This document shows, piece after piece, positions 32,730 through 45,570 of a stretch of DNA of 64,000 nucleotides. The first letter of the stretch is position 1, and each line of letters opens with the position of its first letter. The notes under the pieces were generated by a model. The model was given only the letters and a program-made list of their open reading frames with translations. It made no database searches and had not been told where the DNA came from. The position numbers and the translations under genes were made by a program. The DNA is taken from positions 86,012,636-86,076,635 of the forward strand of contig CATQJL010000112.1 of NCBI GenBank assembly GCA_958299035.1. Reading direction: 5' to 3'. Source of the DNA: Cylicocyclus nassatus. Its lineage: Eukaryota; Nematoda; Chromadorea; Rhabditida; Strongylidae.

Positions 32730-35630
32730 CTATACAATCTAACCTCGCAGATGTTTGATGCACAGCATTTCGATTTGAACCATAGCTCATAATTCCAAAC
32801 TTCTTCCTGTTTGTTTTTCTTTTTGCAAAGTTAATTGTTTAAGTGACTCATTAACGTTCCTAACCTCAAGCTTTGTTGCTTTTTTGCTTTGTATCACCAA
32901 ACCTGCACAATCGCCAAAAACCGTAAAAGAAAAAATTCCATGTTTGTTCATAACAGCCGTAGAATTGCTATATATCAGCTCAAACACCATTGTTTACTAC
33001 TGCGTTTCTCAAAGCAGTTCCAGTGGATGTGTCCCATTTCTGGTTACTTTCTCACTCTTATCCACTCAAATGGTTATTATCGAACCGCTCGTCAACCATT
33101 CAAACTGTTTGCTTTCCCTCCCAAATCGTATATCTTGAGTATGGAATTCGGAGCGCTCATTCGTTTGATAAAATGATACTTGACTCAAAGAAAGTACCGA
33201 TGTAAATCTTAATATAATACATTGCATTTTTATGAAACTAATTTGAACGCCTTAGCTAAGCCATCGCCAAATTTTTAGCTCGTCGAATTCACTTGTGGCC
33301 AAAATATTCAAGCCTAAACTCTCGCCCAGTACCGTAGTCAAAAAACTTCAATACAGCCTTTTACACAATACTGACAGGCAAACACTTTGCCTACTCTTGT
33401 CTTAATGTTATCGAACCCCCTATCTGTTTGAACAAGTCTCATCCCGGAGCGGCTCGCCATTGCGGTTCCTGTATGGAAGTGCTCTAACCGCATTACGGTA
33501 GCCAGAACGTTGATTTACCCGCCCGCTTGGAAAAACTACGCTGTGGGCGAGACTTTCAAGCTAGATTTCTCGGTCGCGAATGAATCATATGAGTTGCCAT
33601 TTGACACATTTGCTTAGCCAGGGATTCTCATTCACCTTCCATACAAAAATCCATGTACATAAATTTGCCTAGACACGGTGTTTGAACTACTCTATAAGCC
33701 AGACTGCCCGATTTCACTACCATTCGCTCTTGCTCGCTCTTCTATTCATCGTATTAGTGAGATTCCGCCCGATTAACTTCTTAGTTCGACGATTTACGAC
33801 TAGCCCGAACCTGGTGCCATTCGAAAGCGAAGAGGTGACCGCCCCTCTCTCGAAGTGCACATTTTCGACGTGCCATCGTCGAGCTGCTAATCTCAGCAAA
33901 GTCTCTTTCGAGACCTTCATTTCATTCATTCTCTGGTGCCAGCGTTGTTTTAGGAGTTTTCTGAAGTTTCTAGAACAATTTTCTAAAAGTTTTGGATGTA
34001 TAGGACCCCTCCAAAACTTATTTATGAATGCGTAAGAAATTGAAAAATAAGAATTAAGGAAGCAAGACTTTCCGACCCCCAATACATTACTGTCACTTTC
34101 TCTGGAATCCATCGGTCTCTCCTACATTTTTCACTATCCTTTTCATCTCTTGTGTCTATCTCTAACTCAACAACCAATTCTTGTCTCAAGCCACCTCTGT
34201 ATCGGATTTTTCTACTCAAAGTAAACAGTACTCTGATGACGTTGTCAAGCTATACAATGAATCAGTGCTAAGGTAAACTCTACGAGAACATTTGTGACCA
34301 AGAAAAAGTACGTTTCTGTAATATAAGACGTGAGTCGCTATAGAGTTGGATCATTCCAACGAATCATCGTAGATTTGCTTGCATTAATTCATTCTTAGAA
34401 CTGATTTGGTCTCAGTTTGAACTGTCAAACTTTGCTGAGACAAATATTCTCAAATCCAGTCTCCTTTTACGAACTTTAGCGAGATTTTTCGACCTATCCA
34501 TTATTTTTTTCCGTTTCCCCTAAGAGCACAGCAAATCATCTCGATGCTGATTTCTTTAACAGCAAAAAGAAATTCAAAAATCGACGTAATGTTTTGACAG
34601 CAAAAGAAGATAATCATAAAAAAATATAGGTAATACCCTAGTTTGTGCCACTTATGATTGTCGTACTTTGTTTAACTCGAGGACATAAATCTTTTATTTT
34701 ATCAATCATGACTTATAATAACGAGCTAAGGATGTTTACGTGACTTTGTGTGTGTGTGTTTGTCTGTTACGAAATTCGTGGAGCGTGTTCCTTCCAACGT
34801 CCTAAGCCCAAATTTTGTATAGCGCATGCTACCTTCGTGAAAGTCCAACATGCAAAAGCACGAGTAGATTCGTTTAGTGGATCCCTCAGAATTTGCGCGC
34901 CAAACGGGTCCACCTGGCTTCTGTACCGCAAAAGTCGGTCCGTATCACCACTTTTTGCAGAGTCGTGGATGAGTTTGGTAAGCAAATGTGCAAGCGATGG
35001 AGTTTAGCCAGAAAAGTGGTCGAAAGTTTACTACATAACGAAAACGGCGCCATAACGAATTGGTTGTGTAAATGGTCAATTTGCCAAGGTTCTAGCTAAG
35101 CGTTTGAGAAGATTTTCGCACAGAGATGTAGCTCACGGTTATCGTTACCTTTATGGCGACTACCAAGTCATGACAAACCCAAAAACCTATTCAAATTTGC
35201 GTTTGTCTTCCTGCGAAAAGTTTCATCCACTCGAAATCACCGATCTCACGTGAAAAGATTTTATAAATGAGTGGTTGTTTACATTTTATTCGTGGTAGTC
35301 GGCATAGTGCGGTGAGTTCCACTGCCACGATTTTACGAGAATGAATAAGGCACATAGAAAGTAGAGCCAGTGCGAACCTCTGCGAAGCAGAGGTGACGCA
35401 CTGGTTTTCTTATACCGTCAATGATTAATCACATTTCTAGTGCAGTGCATCGTTTACAAGTTGAACGGCCGTTTTGCACGACAGTATCCCAGTCATTCTT
35501 CGCGCGCGGTATAGATCGTCGCGGAATGTGCAGCGCGGTAGCGGTCCTGAATGGAAATACACTAGGTCCGTTATGAGAAAATCCTAAAGTCATTATGCAA
35601 TCTGCCTAAAACCCGTTTAGAATGTATTTT
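32730..35630. other. Long stretch without a supported gene
   Basis: Frames such as 33682-34035 (+) and 33717-34112 (-) overlap each other and show no domain. CTCGCCCAGTACCGTAG near 33323 recurs as a variant near 50345. Confidence 0.45.
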
Positions 35631-35635
35631 CAAAT

Positions 35636-35880
35636 CTTATATATGAAGCTGAATGTCTGTTTGTCTGTGTGTCTCTATGTATGTCTGGATTTTTATTTCT
35701 AAACCGATCCGAACTACACTTGGCACACAACTTCGAGGTGTCGCAGCTACTTTTCGCCATTGATTTGATTTTATCGATTGTTTGCAAACTTTGAACTACG
35801 GGGCTGGGAGTTGGCACAGAGGGGTAAGTGAGTATGCTGAAACGAAAAGATTATTGATAGAGCCAGCGGAGCCGGGTTTG
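35636..35880 (-). repeat. Dispersed repeat with GACA tail, copy 2
   Basis: Reverse-complement relative of 43289-43630: TATATAAGATTTG end, GACA/TACA microsatellite, CCGATCCGAACTACACTTGG block, and CTGTGCCAACTCCCAGCCCC block. Simpler than the 43-kb copy because the inverted duplication is absent. Confidence 0.75.
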
Positions 35881-35889
35881 CCAAGTGAG

Positions 35890-38838
35890 CAAATAGACAA
35901 ATGAATAAATACAAATAATGTTGTAACGACAAAAAAATTGAAAGCTTCGGACTTGAGCATTTTTATAGGACACGCCGTATTTGAAATCCTGTATGGCAGA
36001 ACCAACACGTCTTCAAAATAAACTTAGAAATCTCACATTACTGATTCAACAACATTTTCGCTTTAAGGTCTCACCCATTCATCTCGATTAATTCTCCACC
36101 CATGCCGCTGAACTTCTTACACTTTCTATGTAACCGTTTGCAATACAAAACTATACTATGCGTCAAGAATGAAAGCTTTGCAAACGTACAAAAGACGATC
36201 GACAGTCGCCATTGTTCGGAACATTTAGAACTTTGCTTCTTATTGTGAGTATAGAAGAAGAAAAGTCGCGGCGACGACTAACAGTAGCTGCAACTTCAGG
36301 AGAGCTTTCTTACAAAGCTTTTGACTTCTCTCCTCCTGTTGGTACTCAGCCAGTCTTCAATAAACATTTGATTAATTTTTTAGTTGTTTTATAAAATCAA
36401 ATTTTTTCAATAGTTTTAATTCAATTACCAACCTCAAGATAAATGATTTACAACTTTAACAACTTTATTTCATTCCCAGAAAATTTCTCATTATTTAAAT
36501 CACGCTGTTGAGAGTTTGCAGTAAATATGCCGGCGGCTTGGCGCTTTTCCTACAGATTTTTTTGATTTTTGAGATTTTGCTCGAGTACCTTTTTTCGCCA
36601 ATGATAGTTTCAGTTCATGTCAAGCGATGTTTTGAAATTTGATGCCGTGAGTATCTAGTAGTGCGATACAAGATGTTATCCACGATAACATCTTGTTACT
36701 TTACCCGAACACCGCATCAAAGGGAATTACTCAAGCAGTCAATCATTCCGCTATCTAGACAAGCTAACAATTCAAAAAGTTCGGTTCGGGTAAGCCCGGA
36801 CAGAATACATCCATCATACGGGTACCTAGATAGTAGTCCATGGTGGAAAAAGTTATAGGTGTCCCGTTTCCGGAACCATCGCTTAAGAAAAAGCAGTAGC
36901 ACCTTCCTGTTCTTTGGCAGTTACGTCCCTTTATCCTTCTGGGAAGCGAATCCCTTTTTTGACCTCGTTAGCATTTAAAAGCTCCCAAACTCCTCCCACC
37001 ACCCAACTACTTCGGTTCAAGCTTCCTGGAAAGGTGAGTAGTTGCACCTTCTTCTCCTCCCTCATGTCTGTCCGTTTACCTTTTTGTTTGGAAAAATTCT
37101 TTCTCTAGCTTTTCCTAGTACCTAGACCCCTCAAAACTGAGCTTATACTTTGTGAGAACCGCTGTCACCCCCTATGGTCTCGATGTCCAGGCGTTCACAC
37201 TCAAACCTGCGTGGCCTCGCTGCTTTAGAAGCCATTGTTTACGACCGGTCCGTTCGATCTACGATACTGATGGACAGCAGCTAGACGATTAATGTTTCAG
37301 TTTTCGGTAAACTTTATGTCATGATGACCTATACAGTTTCAAGGGTCACCAAGTTGTAAAAATAGCGCATAGATTTTCAAAACAGAGTTACACTAATCGT
37401 ATAAATACTGTATCCCTGTAGAGTACGTAATCGCAATATCCAGATCATCATATTTCCTGCCCTCACGAAAAAACCATTGTAGGTACCTTCTGGAATATAA
37501 TTACCCTTACCGTACACATACCGTATCCCTGCAACTATTACTTGCGATTATATGCATCTTATTGTTAGTTAGTAAAACTGGTACATCCTTCAAAATAGGG
37601 TCAATCTTACCTTAAACCTATCGTTTTCGAACATAACGTTCAGTTCTCGGCGTGTTATTTATTTTTACCGTATACCTACCGTATCCTGTATTAACTGTGC
37701 TTTTCATCGATATTTTTGTCATAGGGAAGAAATTAGCCCCTTAGTTGTGATTGAAGCATATTTATACATTGTATTTTATTGTATTTTTTTAGTCGCCAAA
37801 ATTAAGGAGAGATCGAACAATTTCTGATTTATTTTTCCTTCCGGTTTCATGACCAACTTTTTTATGAAACAAATTCGTATGGACTGGAAAGTTGTGGTTT
37901 TCAAAACTCTTTTTTCAAACTTCATTTTGGTGAAATAAAATTTGTGATAAATGTAATAAAATACTACATAGATTTTAAACAACGAACAAACTGTCTCAAA
38001 AATCGAAACGATTATTTGAGCGTTTTTAAGAGAATCAGGATTTTCAGGCAAAACTTGTGTCTCACTTAGCTGTTCACCTTTTTGATTTCTGCTTTCCGCG
38101 CTTCCCCTCTCACTATTTTCCTTCGGCAGTAGATTGAAAAGAAGCTAACTCATTGGCACTCAACAGCTCTTTCTTTCACAGCTTTTTCCATTACGAACAG
38201 ACGAAAGTAAGTGCGCCCGTTTTTGCAAATTACCACGCCCCTACGATTTGTTCGGTCTCGCAATTATTGCGTCTAGCATGCATTAACGTAAATTACTACG
38301 TCCTTTGAAATTTACTGCTATAAATACTTTTCTCTGTATGCTTGGAATTCACTGCTATAGATACTTTTCTCCCTATGCTCAAATAAAATCAAGTTCAACA
38401 ATATGGTACTTATTTATCTTACAATTCATCTTTTATGAAGTTATTTACAGTAATAAACAAGTTCAGGACAATTTTGAAAGTTTACACCAAAATATAACTA
38501 TAAAAATTTATGCTCTCATGGGCTAGAACCTCCCTAAGATTCGCCACACCCTTCGAAGTCTCAGCTAATGTATAGTGTAACGCTTTCACTAATCATATTG
38601 ACTTAATGCATCGCGTCAAGTGTGCGAAACTTGTCCGCAAAAGCTCGTTAGCACATTCCGATAGGGGCACTAACTTTTATATCCTAACCTCATCAATGCA
38701 GTAAACTTGACACATCTTCAGGATTTACAAACGTTTCTCATTTAGCACACAATTTTAAATCACCTGCAAGTTTATGGCAGTAAAGCATGAGGAATCTTAT
38801 TTTCGAATTTTTTGCAAATCACCGTTTGCACGCATATC
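35890..38838. other. Long stretch without a supported gene
   Basis: Contains a perfect 13-bp hairpin at 36668-36696 and clustered TACCGTA/TACCGTATCC words between 37400 and 37690. No coding evidence. Confidence 0.45.
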
Positions 38839-39008
38839 CTTTGATTCAATTGGATTGGCGGCTGGAAGGCGGGACTTCGTGACCTAATTGAGGCGGCTTG
38901 CGCCCGCTGCGCAAATCGCGTCTCTCGGGCGGTGATCTGTGATCATTAACTAGTCTTGATTACGTCACGAAGCCCCGCCTTCCAGTTGCCAATCCAGTTG
39001 AATCAAAG
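38839..39008. mobile_element. Palindromic MITE, GGCTGGAAGGCGGG family, copy 1
   Basis: 170 bp. Arms run from CTTTGATTCAATTGG through GCGGCTGGAAGGCGGGACTT to TTACGTCACGAAGCCCCGCC and TTGAATCAAAG. The same element is at 48784-48951. Confidence 0.85.
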
Positions 39009-41030
39009 ATTAACTGTTTTCGCTCCCGCTGTTGACTCCTGACAAACCCAAACTCTAGCTCATAGGATTCGTTCGTTGCTGAGAAATTAGTCTCTAAGCT
39101 TTCGCTCAAAATCGTGATCTTTTCGAGTGGACCAGTCAGCATGATTACGGTAGCGATACGGTCTGGGCAAGAATTTGGAGCTGAATATCTCGACCACAAA
39201 TAAATCCTATAAGCTGATATTTGGGCAATGACTTAGCCGAGATCTCCCAAACATGGCTTCCACATAAGAACCATGCGCCCAAATTTGCCTACATACCTCT
39301 AAAGTCCTCAGAATGCGCACCAATTATGCTCAATTAACCGTTTCCGTCACATCAAAAGCCAAGAGTATCTCCCATAAATTTCCCTAATTGCATTTTCTTT
39401 TGTACGTAGTTGGTTTTCTAAACTATTTAAGCCGCAATCATCTGGACGGCTTTTTGCATTGATTTTATTCTCAGGTTGAAGCTATCCTGCATACAACATT
39501 CCCCACCAAATTACGATTTTAATTTGATTATTCGATTAGCATGCTACTCATGGCTTCTCAAGACGAAGTCTTGCAAATTGCTTTTTTTGCCTTCCCATTT
39601 TTTTTGCTGAAACATCTATCATTGCGCAATTTCCGCACTTAGAACACTAGTGTGCCCTATTTTACTTCATTTTATTTTGTATGCACACAAGGCCAACAGA
39701 ACTACGAGCAAGACAACAAACAGAAAGTACTCGAAAGATAGAAAGGTGATCAAGGTGATCATGACATTTATTGGAATTTCTTGATTGTTTGATGTTTGCA
39801 CACAGCGTACGGGATTCCATGGATTGTCAGAATTAAAAAGCCGCATTCATTTCTATAGATTTACTTTTGTTTTGCACTGATCGCCTGTAGTGGTGTACAC
39901 GAAGAAATCTCTAGAAAGACGAATCGCAACAGCAAAAGTCGTGGGATTCCGCGCTTGGTGTGCAGTAAGCATATTAAACGGCGAACAACTCGAATGTGAT
40001 TTGTAAACTGTAAAAGTACGATCAAGCCGATAGGCACCGCCTCCGCGGATTGCTGGTCCTTTCGCACACGCTAATGCATGCCGTGTGACCGTGTGAGGAC
40101 CTGCTAGCCCAGGGGCTGAGTTTATAGACAGTATCCGTTACTTTACCCATTAGCAAACTCTTATCGTATTCTACTGCGTAAACCCTTCTCGTATTATAGA
40201 ATGTACGCTGAGGCTGTGCATCGCAACAAAATTCTATTTATTTTCAGCTGTATTAGTCATCAAAAGCCCAGTGATACACATCTTAACTAATGAAATGTGT
40301 TTTTTTCTTGTTTTCGAGCGCAAATTATACAAAAATGCAGCAATCTCGCATTTGAATCCGAATAGCAGTGTCGTAATCCACCTACGCAATAAATTATGCC
40401 ACTTATCGTTCGACTTGTCACATTGTTAGCTGATTGAAGGATATAAAGGATTTTTTGAACATTTTAGAACCTTTCTCTAGAAGACTGCGCATGGCAGTGT
40501 GAATGAAGAAAAACTTTTGACCGTTAGAGACTTCTTGAATGTTCAATAACAGGCAATAGCGAGACTATTGGACTGTACTTTTCCTACAAAAATTACTCTG
40601 AACGTCCAGCTAAACATCAGGTACGTAAAAATATTGATGGGGTTGCACAAAGCTCAACAAATTCAAGGTTGAGGAACCAGGCTAATCATTTCCTTAAATT
40701 TATTTACCATGGAAAAATCTCGAAAGTCTCATAGTCCCTTTGTGATTACACTCTACAAAAAGTGTCGCTTCTCTACTTACAAAATCATTTTTGTGCCAAA
40801 AAGCATAATCGAGAGGTTTTCTCCCTGGTGCAACTGCATATTTAATGATGGAATTCGGGTCATGAGCCCCAATTATTATTCTTCTTGATATTTTTGTTTG
40901 TTGTTGGGCATAATTGTCTTTGAAGCATTGTGGTTTCCTATAGCCAAGAGCCTAAAAAATGTGCAATCACACACATTAGAAATTCCTTGACATCAACTTG
41001 GCGACTGAGTGTTTGCAAAAACCAAACGCT
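39009..41030. other. Long stretch without a supported gene
   Basis: No domain or splice-supported frame; short AT-rich frames only. Confidence 0.45.
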
Positions 41031-41034
41031 TTAA

Positions 41035-41185
41035 CACATTCACGACAATACGACCCACCGGTGGGTCGTACATGTTCTGCCATTTCGGACAATACGATCC
41101 ACGGGTGGGTCATAAGTTTGACAAAGCGAAAAAGGCTCTGGTCCGAAACGACAGTAATCAAAAAATCGGTCTTGTCGTAAATGTG
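41035..41185. mobile_element. piggyBac-type MITE flanked by TTAA
   Basis: Between TTAA at 41031-41034 and TTAA at 41186-41189. Ends CACATTCACGACAA and TTGTCGTAAATGTG are inverted. Inner CGACCCACCGGTGGGTCG and CGATCCACGGGTGGGTC repeats form secondary hairpins. TTAA targeting is the hallmark of piggyBac. Confidence 0.8.
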
Positions 41186-41189
41186 TTAA

Positions 41190-42400
41190 AGCAATGAACG
41201 TATTCAGCACTTATCCTTCCCCACTCCTCCCTCCCCCCTTTCCCCCTATATCCTAGTCCCCTGCCTCCTTTTTCATCTATTCCAAATCAAATTAGCCCAT
41301 TCTTCCCTCTCTCCCTCAGACTTCAACGCTCCGACCTTGATCATGACTTACAACAACGAGTACAAACTACGCTCGGCTAATTCCCCATGCAATACAAAAC
41401 TTTCCTCGCTCACGAATTCCACCCGTATGGTGCCATTATCGCCATTCACCCTCCGACAATGCCTCTGGAGGTCACAGTTTGTCGAAATGCACCGCGAATC
41501 CGTTTGGAGAATGCCCTTTGCGTAAATAAACGTTAGGCGGATTGACGCTACTGGGGGCGTTCCCCGCCAGGATCATCGAGCGGAAGTTTGAACCGAGCGA
41601 TTTACAGGCGTTGTTTACCTAATGACTAGCGAATTCCTGAACTGGTTTTTGGCTAATTTTGCATTGTTTTTTTGTTTGTATGGACAAAAAACCGCTGTTT
41701 CAGCATGGGGTGAAAATCTGCAGTTTGTAATGAAGCTTGTTATTTCCTCAGAGATTTTCAAAAGCCCTTAAATAAACCTTTTCTAAACTCAAGATAATTT
41801 GCATTCACAAAATTTTAGTTCTGTGTCAGATGTAGTTGTAAATGAATCTAAAATTGGGGGCTAGTTTATTTTTATTTTTTTTGTATTCACATATTCTTAA
41901 GGCTTTATTTATTTATTTATTTATTTTGTGCATTCATAGATGCTCCTGACGAACGTGGTTAGTGCAAAAAAAAGCAAAAACAGAACAACAAATAGCCAAT
42001 CATAGACGGTGTCTCCAGCAGCCATAAGCAGCCATAGTGAATCCAAATTTAAAAGACAAGCAAGCTTAGCCCACTAATTCAACAGCGTAAATCATGGTGT
42101 GAAAGCCATAAGCGAATCACTTTCAAGCGAATCTAAAGAGGAAGCACCAAGCGAATGGGCGAATCCATGCGTGCTTGGCAGAGGATCTCTTTCAGCTCCC
42201 TCTTACATCGCTACCATGAGGAACAAATAAAGGTTGAATAAAATGGGATGGCTTGGAAGAATATTGTGTACGATCCAAAGTAGCTTCTAAGCAAAATTGA
42301 CTACTGGAGACGAAACTAGGATAAGTGTTAGTGCAACAATCATAACGTTCAAAGATTCAAGGCTAAAAATGCTATAAAAGTCAGCACTTAAAGAGAAATT
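41190..42400. other. Spacer, no gene recognised
   Basis: C-rich tract at 41218-41260 and a (TTTA)n run near 41905-41935; otherwise nothing. Confidence 0.5.
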
Positions 42401-43175
42401 CTATTCATTCTCAGATTGTCTCAGTAGGGAGGATAAGTCAATTGCATTGATTTTACGCTTGAATACGTTTGTAGATGAGGTCTGCAGTGCAGTTTCTGGT
42501 AATAGTCTAAGCCATCGGGGGATTCTGTAAAACAAACTATTAAAAACCCAACGAAAACGCTTCCTGTAAATAAGTAAATAATGAATGTTAAACCCACCAT
42601 ATCTGTTTGTAGGTCTAAAAATCCAGTATTTACTTGGGGCAAGTCTCAATTCTTTGTGCAAAAGTCGAAAACCAAAAACAAGATCAAAAAATATTCGTCT
42701 ATGTTCTAAACTTTTCATTGCCAAAAACTTAAAATTATTTTTTTAAAATTATTATTTTATTAAAACTTAAAATTATTATTTTATTAATAATTTTTATATC
42801 ATCCGCATACATTTGTATTGTAATATTCGTTGATGTTTTCAAGATGCTTGGAAGCTCGGCCGTATACACCAGAAAAAGCAGGGGAGACAGTACTGCGCCT
42901 TGTGGGACACCGCTTGTGCAGCTGAATCGCTCCGAAAACTTGTGTCCTACCCGAACAGTCATTCCTCTGTTATACAAATAAGATTTCAGCCATTTTAAAA
43001 GGTTTCCACTTAAACCAAGACTCTCACATTTCGACAAAAGTATCATATGGTTCACTTTGTCGAATGCCTTAGACAGATCCATGTAAATGACATCGACAGA
43101 GTTGCCTCTGTTAAGCGCCAAATTCCAGTCAAAAACGGAGTCGGCGAGATTCGTCATTGTGGACGATCCCGCCAT
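42401..43175 (-). pseudogene. CR1-like non-LTR retrotransposon, internally deleted
   Basis: Minus-strand reverse transcriptase with VDVIYMDLSKAFDKVNH, SGVPQGAVLSPLLFLVYTAE and MYADDIKI (43175-42790). An AT-rich TTATTATTTTATTAA stretch follows. Then comes the C-terminal region (EHRRIFFDL, RVFN-like, NVFKRKINAID) at 42724-42401 in another frame. The part of the enzyme between the YADD motif and the C-terminus, about 150 residues in relatives, is missing. Upstream endonuclease is absent, as in a 5'-truncated insertion. Confidence 0.85.
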
Positions 43176-43288
43176 AAAACCGTGCTGATTCGTGGGAATT
43201 ACATTGAATTATGCAAACCAATTCAAAAACTTATCGCGCACTACTTTCTCCATTTATATATAACTAGCTGGCTTACCCGGCTCCGCCG

Positions 43289-43630
43289 TATGTTCCGAAT
43301 AGAAAATTCCATTTCTTAACCGATCCGGACCAAACTTGGCACACATATCGAGCATGCTGATCACCCCCACGGGGGTGATCAGCATGCTCGATTACCCCCC
43401 TGTGCCAACTCCCAGCCCCGTAGCTCAAATTTTGCAAAAAATCGATATTGATCGATGAGAAAAGTAGCCTGTGACACCCGCCGGGGCCCGAAGTGTATGT
43501 GTGCCAAGTTTGGTCCCGATCGGTTCAGAAATGGAATTTTCTATTCGGAACATACGTACAGACAGACAGACAGACATGCATACAGACAGACATACATACA
43601 GACAAACAATCATTCAGCTTTATATATAAG
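43289..43630 (+). repeat. Foldback repeat with GACA/TACA tail, copy 1
   Basis: The outer arms TATGTTCCGAATAGAAAATT at 43289 and its complement near 43553 form a long inverted repeat. Inside the left half is a perfect 22-bp palindrome at 43347-43392. The right arm is followed by GACA and TACA microsatellite units and TTTATATATAAGATTA. Preceded by CTAGCTGGCTTACCCGGCTC. Class not established. Confidence 0.75.
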
Positions 43631-43634
43631 ATTA

Positions 43635-45570
43635 GATAGCGTGTAAAAAAGCTTTATTTCCTAGTTCAACTATTTAATTATTGGTGAAAACCAATAATCA
43701 ATCAATAACCAACAAAATACACCAAACTCAGTACCTAAATTACTGACATTTTGTAGATGTTGTCTGATTTTTTGTTTGTTTTTGTAAAAGATGTATTGGC
43801 TGAATTGTAACTTTTTGTTTGTTGTGTAATAGGAAAAAATTCTTAGCGTATATTTACAGCTCACCCGATGGCACAAAAGTTTGTGGCCTCCGATAGACTG
43901 TCAATTTCATATCACGAAAAGATTTAAGTGATCAATGAATTTTTTGAAGTATATCACGACTTTCAAACTTCAAAAATCTGGGAAAAATGCCCTCCGTGTG
44001 AAAATGACGTTAAGGCTGGGCGGAACATACGAAGAAACAAAATAAGCTATATTATTCACGCACATCCCTATCGTCCATGATCTTTTGGAGAAAGTGTGTT
44101 TCTTCCCCCCCCCCCCTGCCTCCAGCAGTTTCGCAGATTGAAAAGTTCTAAAAGGCCTACGTCAATCATAAAAATCGAGGATTGTCTTCGTTGCCGAGTA
44201 ATTTGAATATGGTTATAAAAAGCTGAGATAGCCTTTCAAAAACACTTCGAGGGCATGGCTTGCAACGCGCTTTGAATTCAGAATTACAGGCTTGAACTTC
44301 CACAAAAAATTTCTCAAAAATTTTACTAAGAAGCATAACTGAAGCCACATTTTATTCTCCAAATTTGTACTTCCTCACAGCAAAATTCTGTCAGAACCGC
44401 CACTACATACGCTAGGTGCAGTCAAGAATTTTGTGTTTGTTTACCCTCATACAGTTTTTTAGTTTTGAAGACAATGGACCATGTTTTTTGATATAAAACT
44501 GAAATCCATCAGAATATTCGAATTGAGTTTTGGCATAGTGGAGTGACAAAAAAAAAACAAGATTTCTAGCCTCCCATTAATTTACATGATGGTCACTGAT
44601 AGTATCGTAACTCAGCGGTCTTAGTTATCGGAGTTTTCTTACGAGTATTTCTGTGAAGTTACCGTGAATAAGAACCCGTAGATCTCTAAAGACGATAAGA
44701 GGTGTTTTATGTGACTTGATTTACGCAATGCAACATTTATACAATGTTCAGTTTTTTTTTTACATTTTAGCTTAAAAGTCTTCGTTTTGAGTTGATATTT
44801 CAAACTCGCTTGGCTCCTCCTAAAACCCTAATCCAAACCAAAAGTAAGTTTGAATAACTCCCTTTTATCCCTTTAACCTTTCTTAGCCCTTTCGCTGGCT
44901 ACCGAATAGGTCCAATCTGAGACAACATAGCATAAAACATCTAACCTCAAAAACTCGTCCAAATGCTGTTTCGATTGTGTTACGTAACGGATTTCAATGA
45001 GTGTGAAATTGCACTCAGTTCGACGTCTGAAATGAGGCTCAATTACGGTAGGAAAACACAATGTCATGGCTATTTACTGGACGCAGCAAATTTACCTAAT
45101 TTGCTTTGAAAAACGCAAAATTCGCCCATTCGCCTTGGACGGTGCAAAATTTTTCACTGTCGCACTTGAGCAGCGTTCGTTTACTTAGTGCCTCAGATTC
45201 TGTGGTTGTGTAATTATCCATGATTCAAAATCTTCTGTTCTTAATGGAATAGAGTTTCTGATGGTTTGTTTGCCGAAGCTGTGAGCTTGAAGAAAAAAAG
45301 TTGGAATCTTCTTATGTTTGCACTTTTTTAGTGATCCGAGAACTAGTGGAAGATCAACTTTTGTGTGAGTCATCCCATGAAAATTTGTATTATTTGTGCT
45401 TTTGGCCACTATCAGATCAGACCTGTAATTCAGCTGGTTGTTGAGTCAAATCGTTCACAAGCAAAATTTACTTCCCCTCCCCACCCCCCCCCCCCCTTCT
45501 ACTCCCACTCTCCCTTTCAACGCTAACTCCCACAAAGATAACATTTGCTACTCACGACTTTCTCAAGCTG
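43635..45570. other. Spacer, no gene recognised
   Basis: C12 run at 44105-44116 and C13 run at 45484-45496; no supported frame. Confidence 0.5.

Noticed and set aside
33682..34112. Gene at 33.7-34.1 kb
   Set aside because: Frames of 117 and 131 codons oppose each other across the same bases; neither has a domain or splice sites.
37400..37690. Regulatory cluster of TACCGTA words
   Set aside because: Irregular spacing and orientation in AT-rich sequence; could be chance or a decayed repeat.
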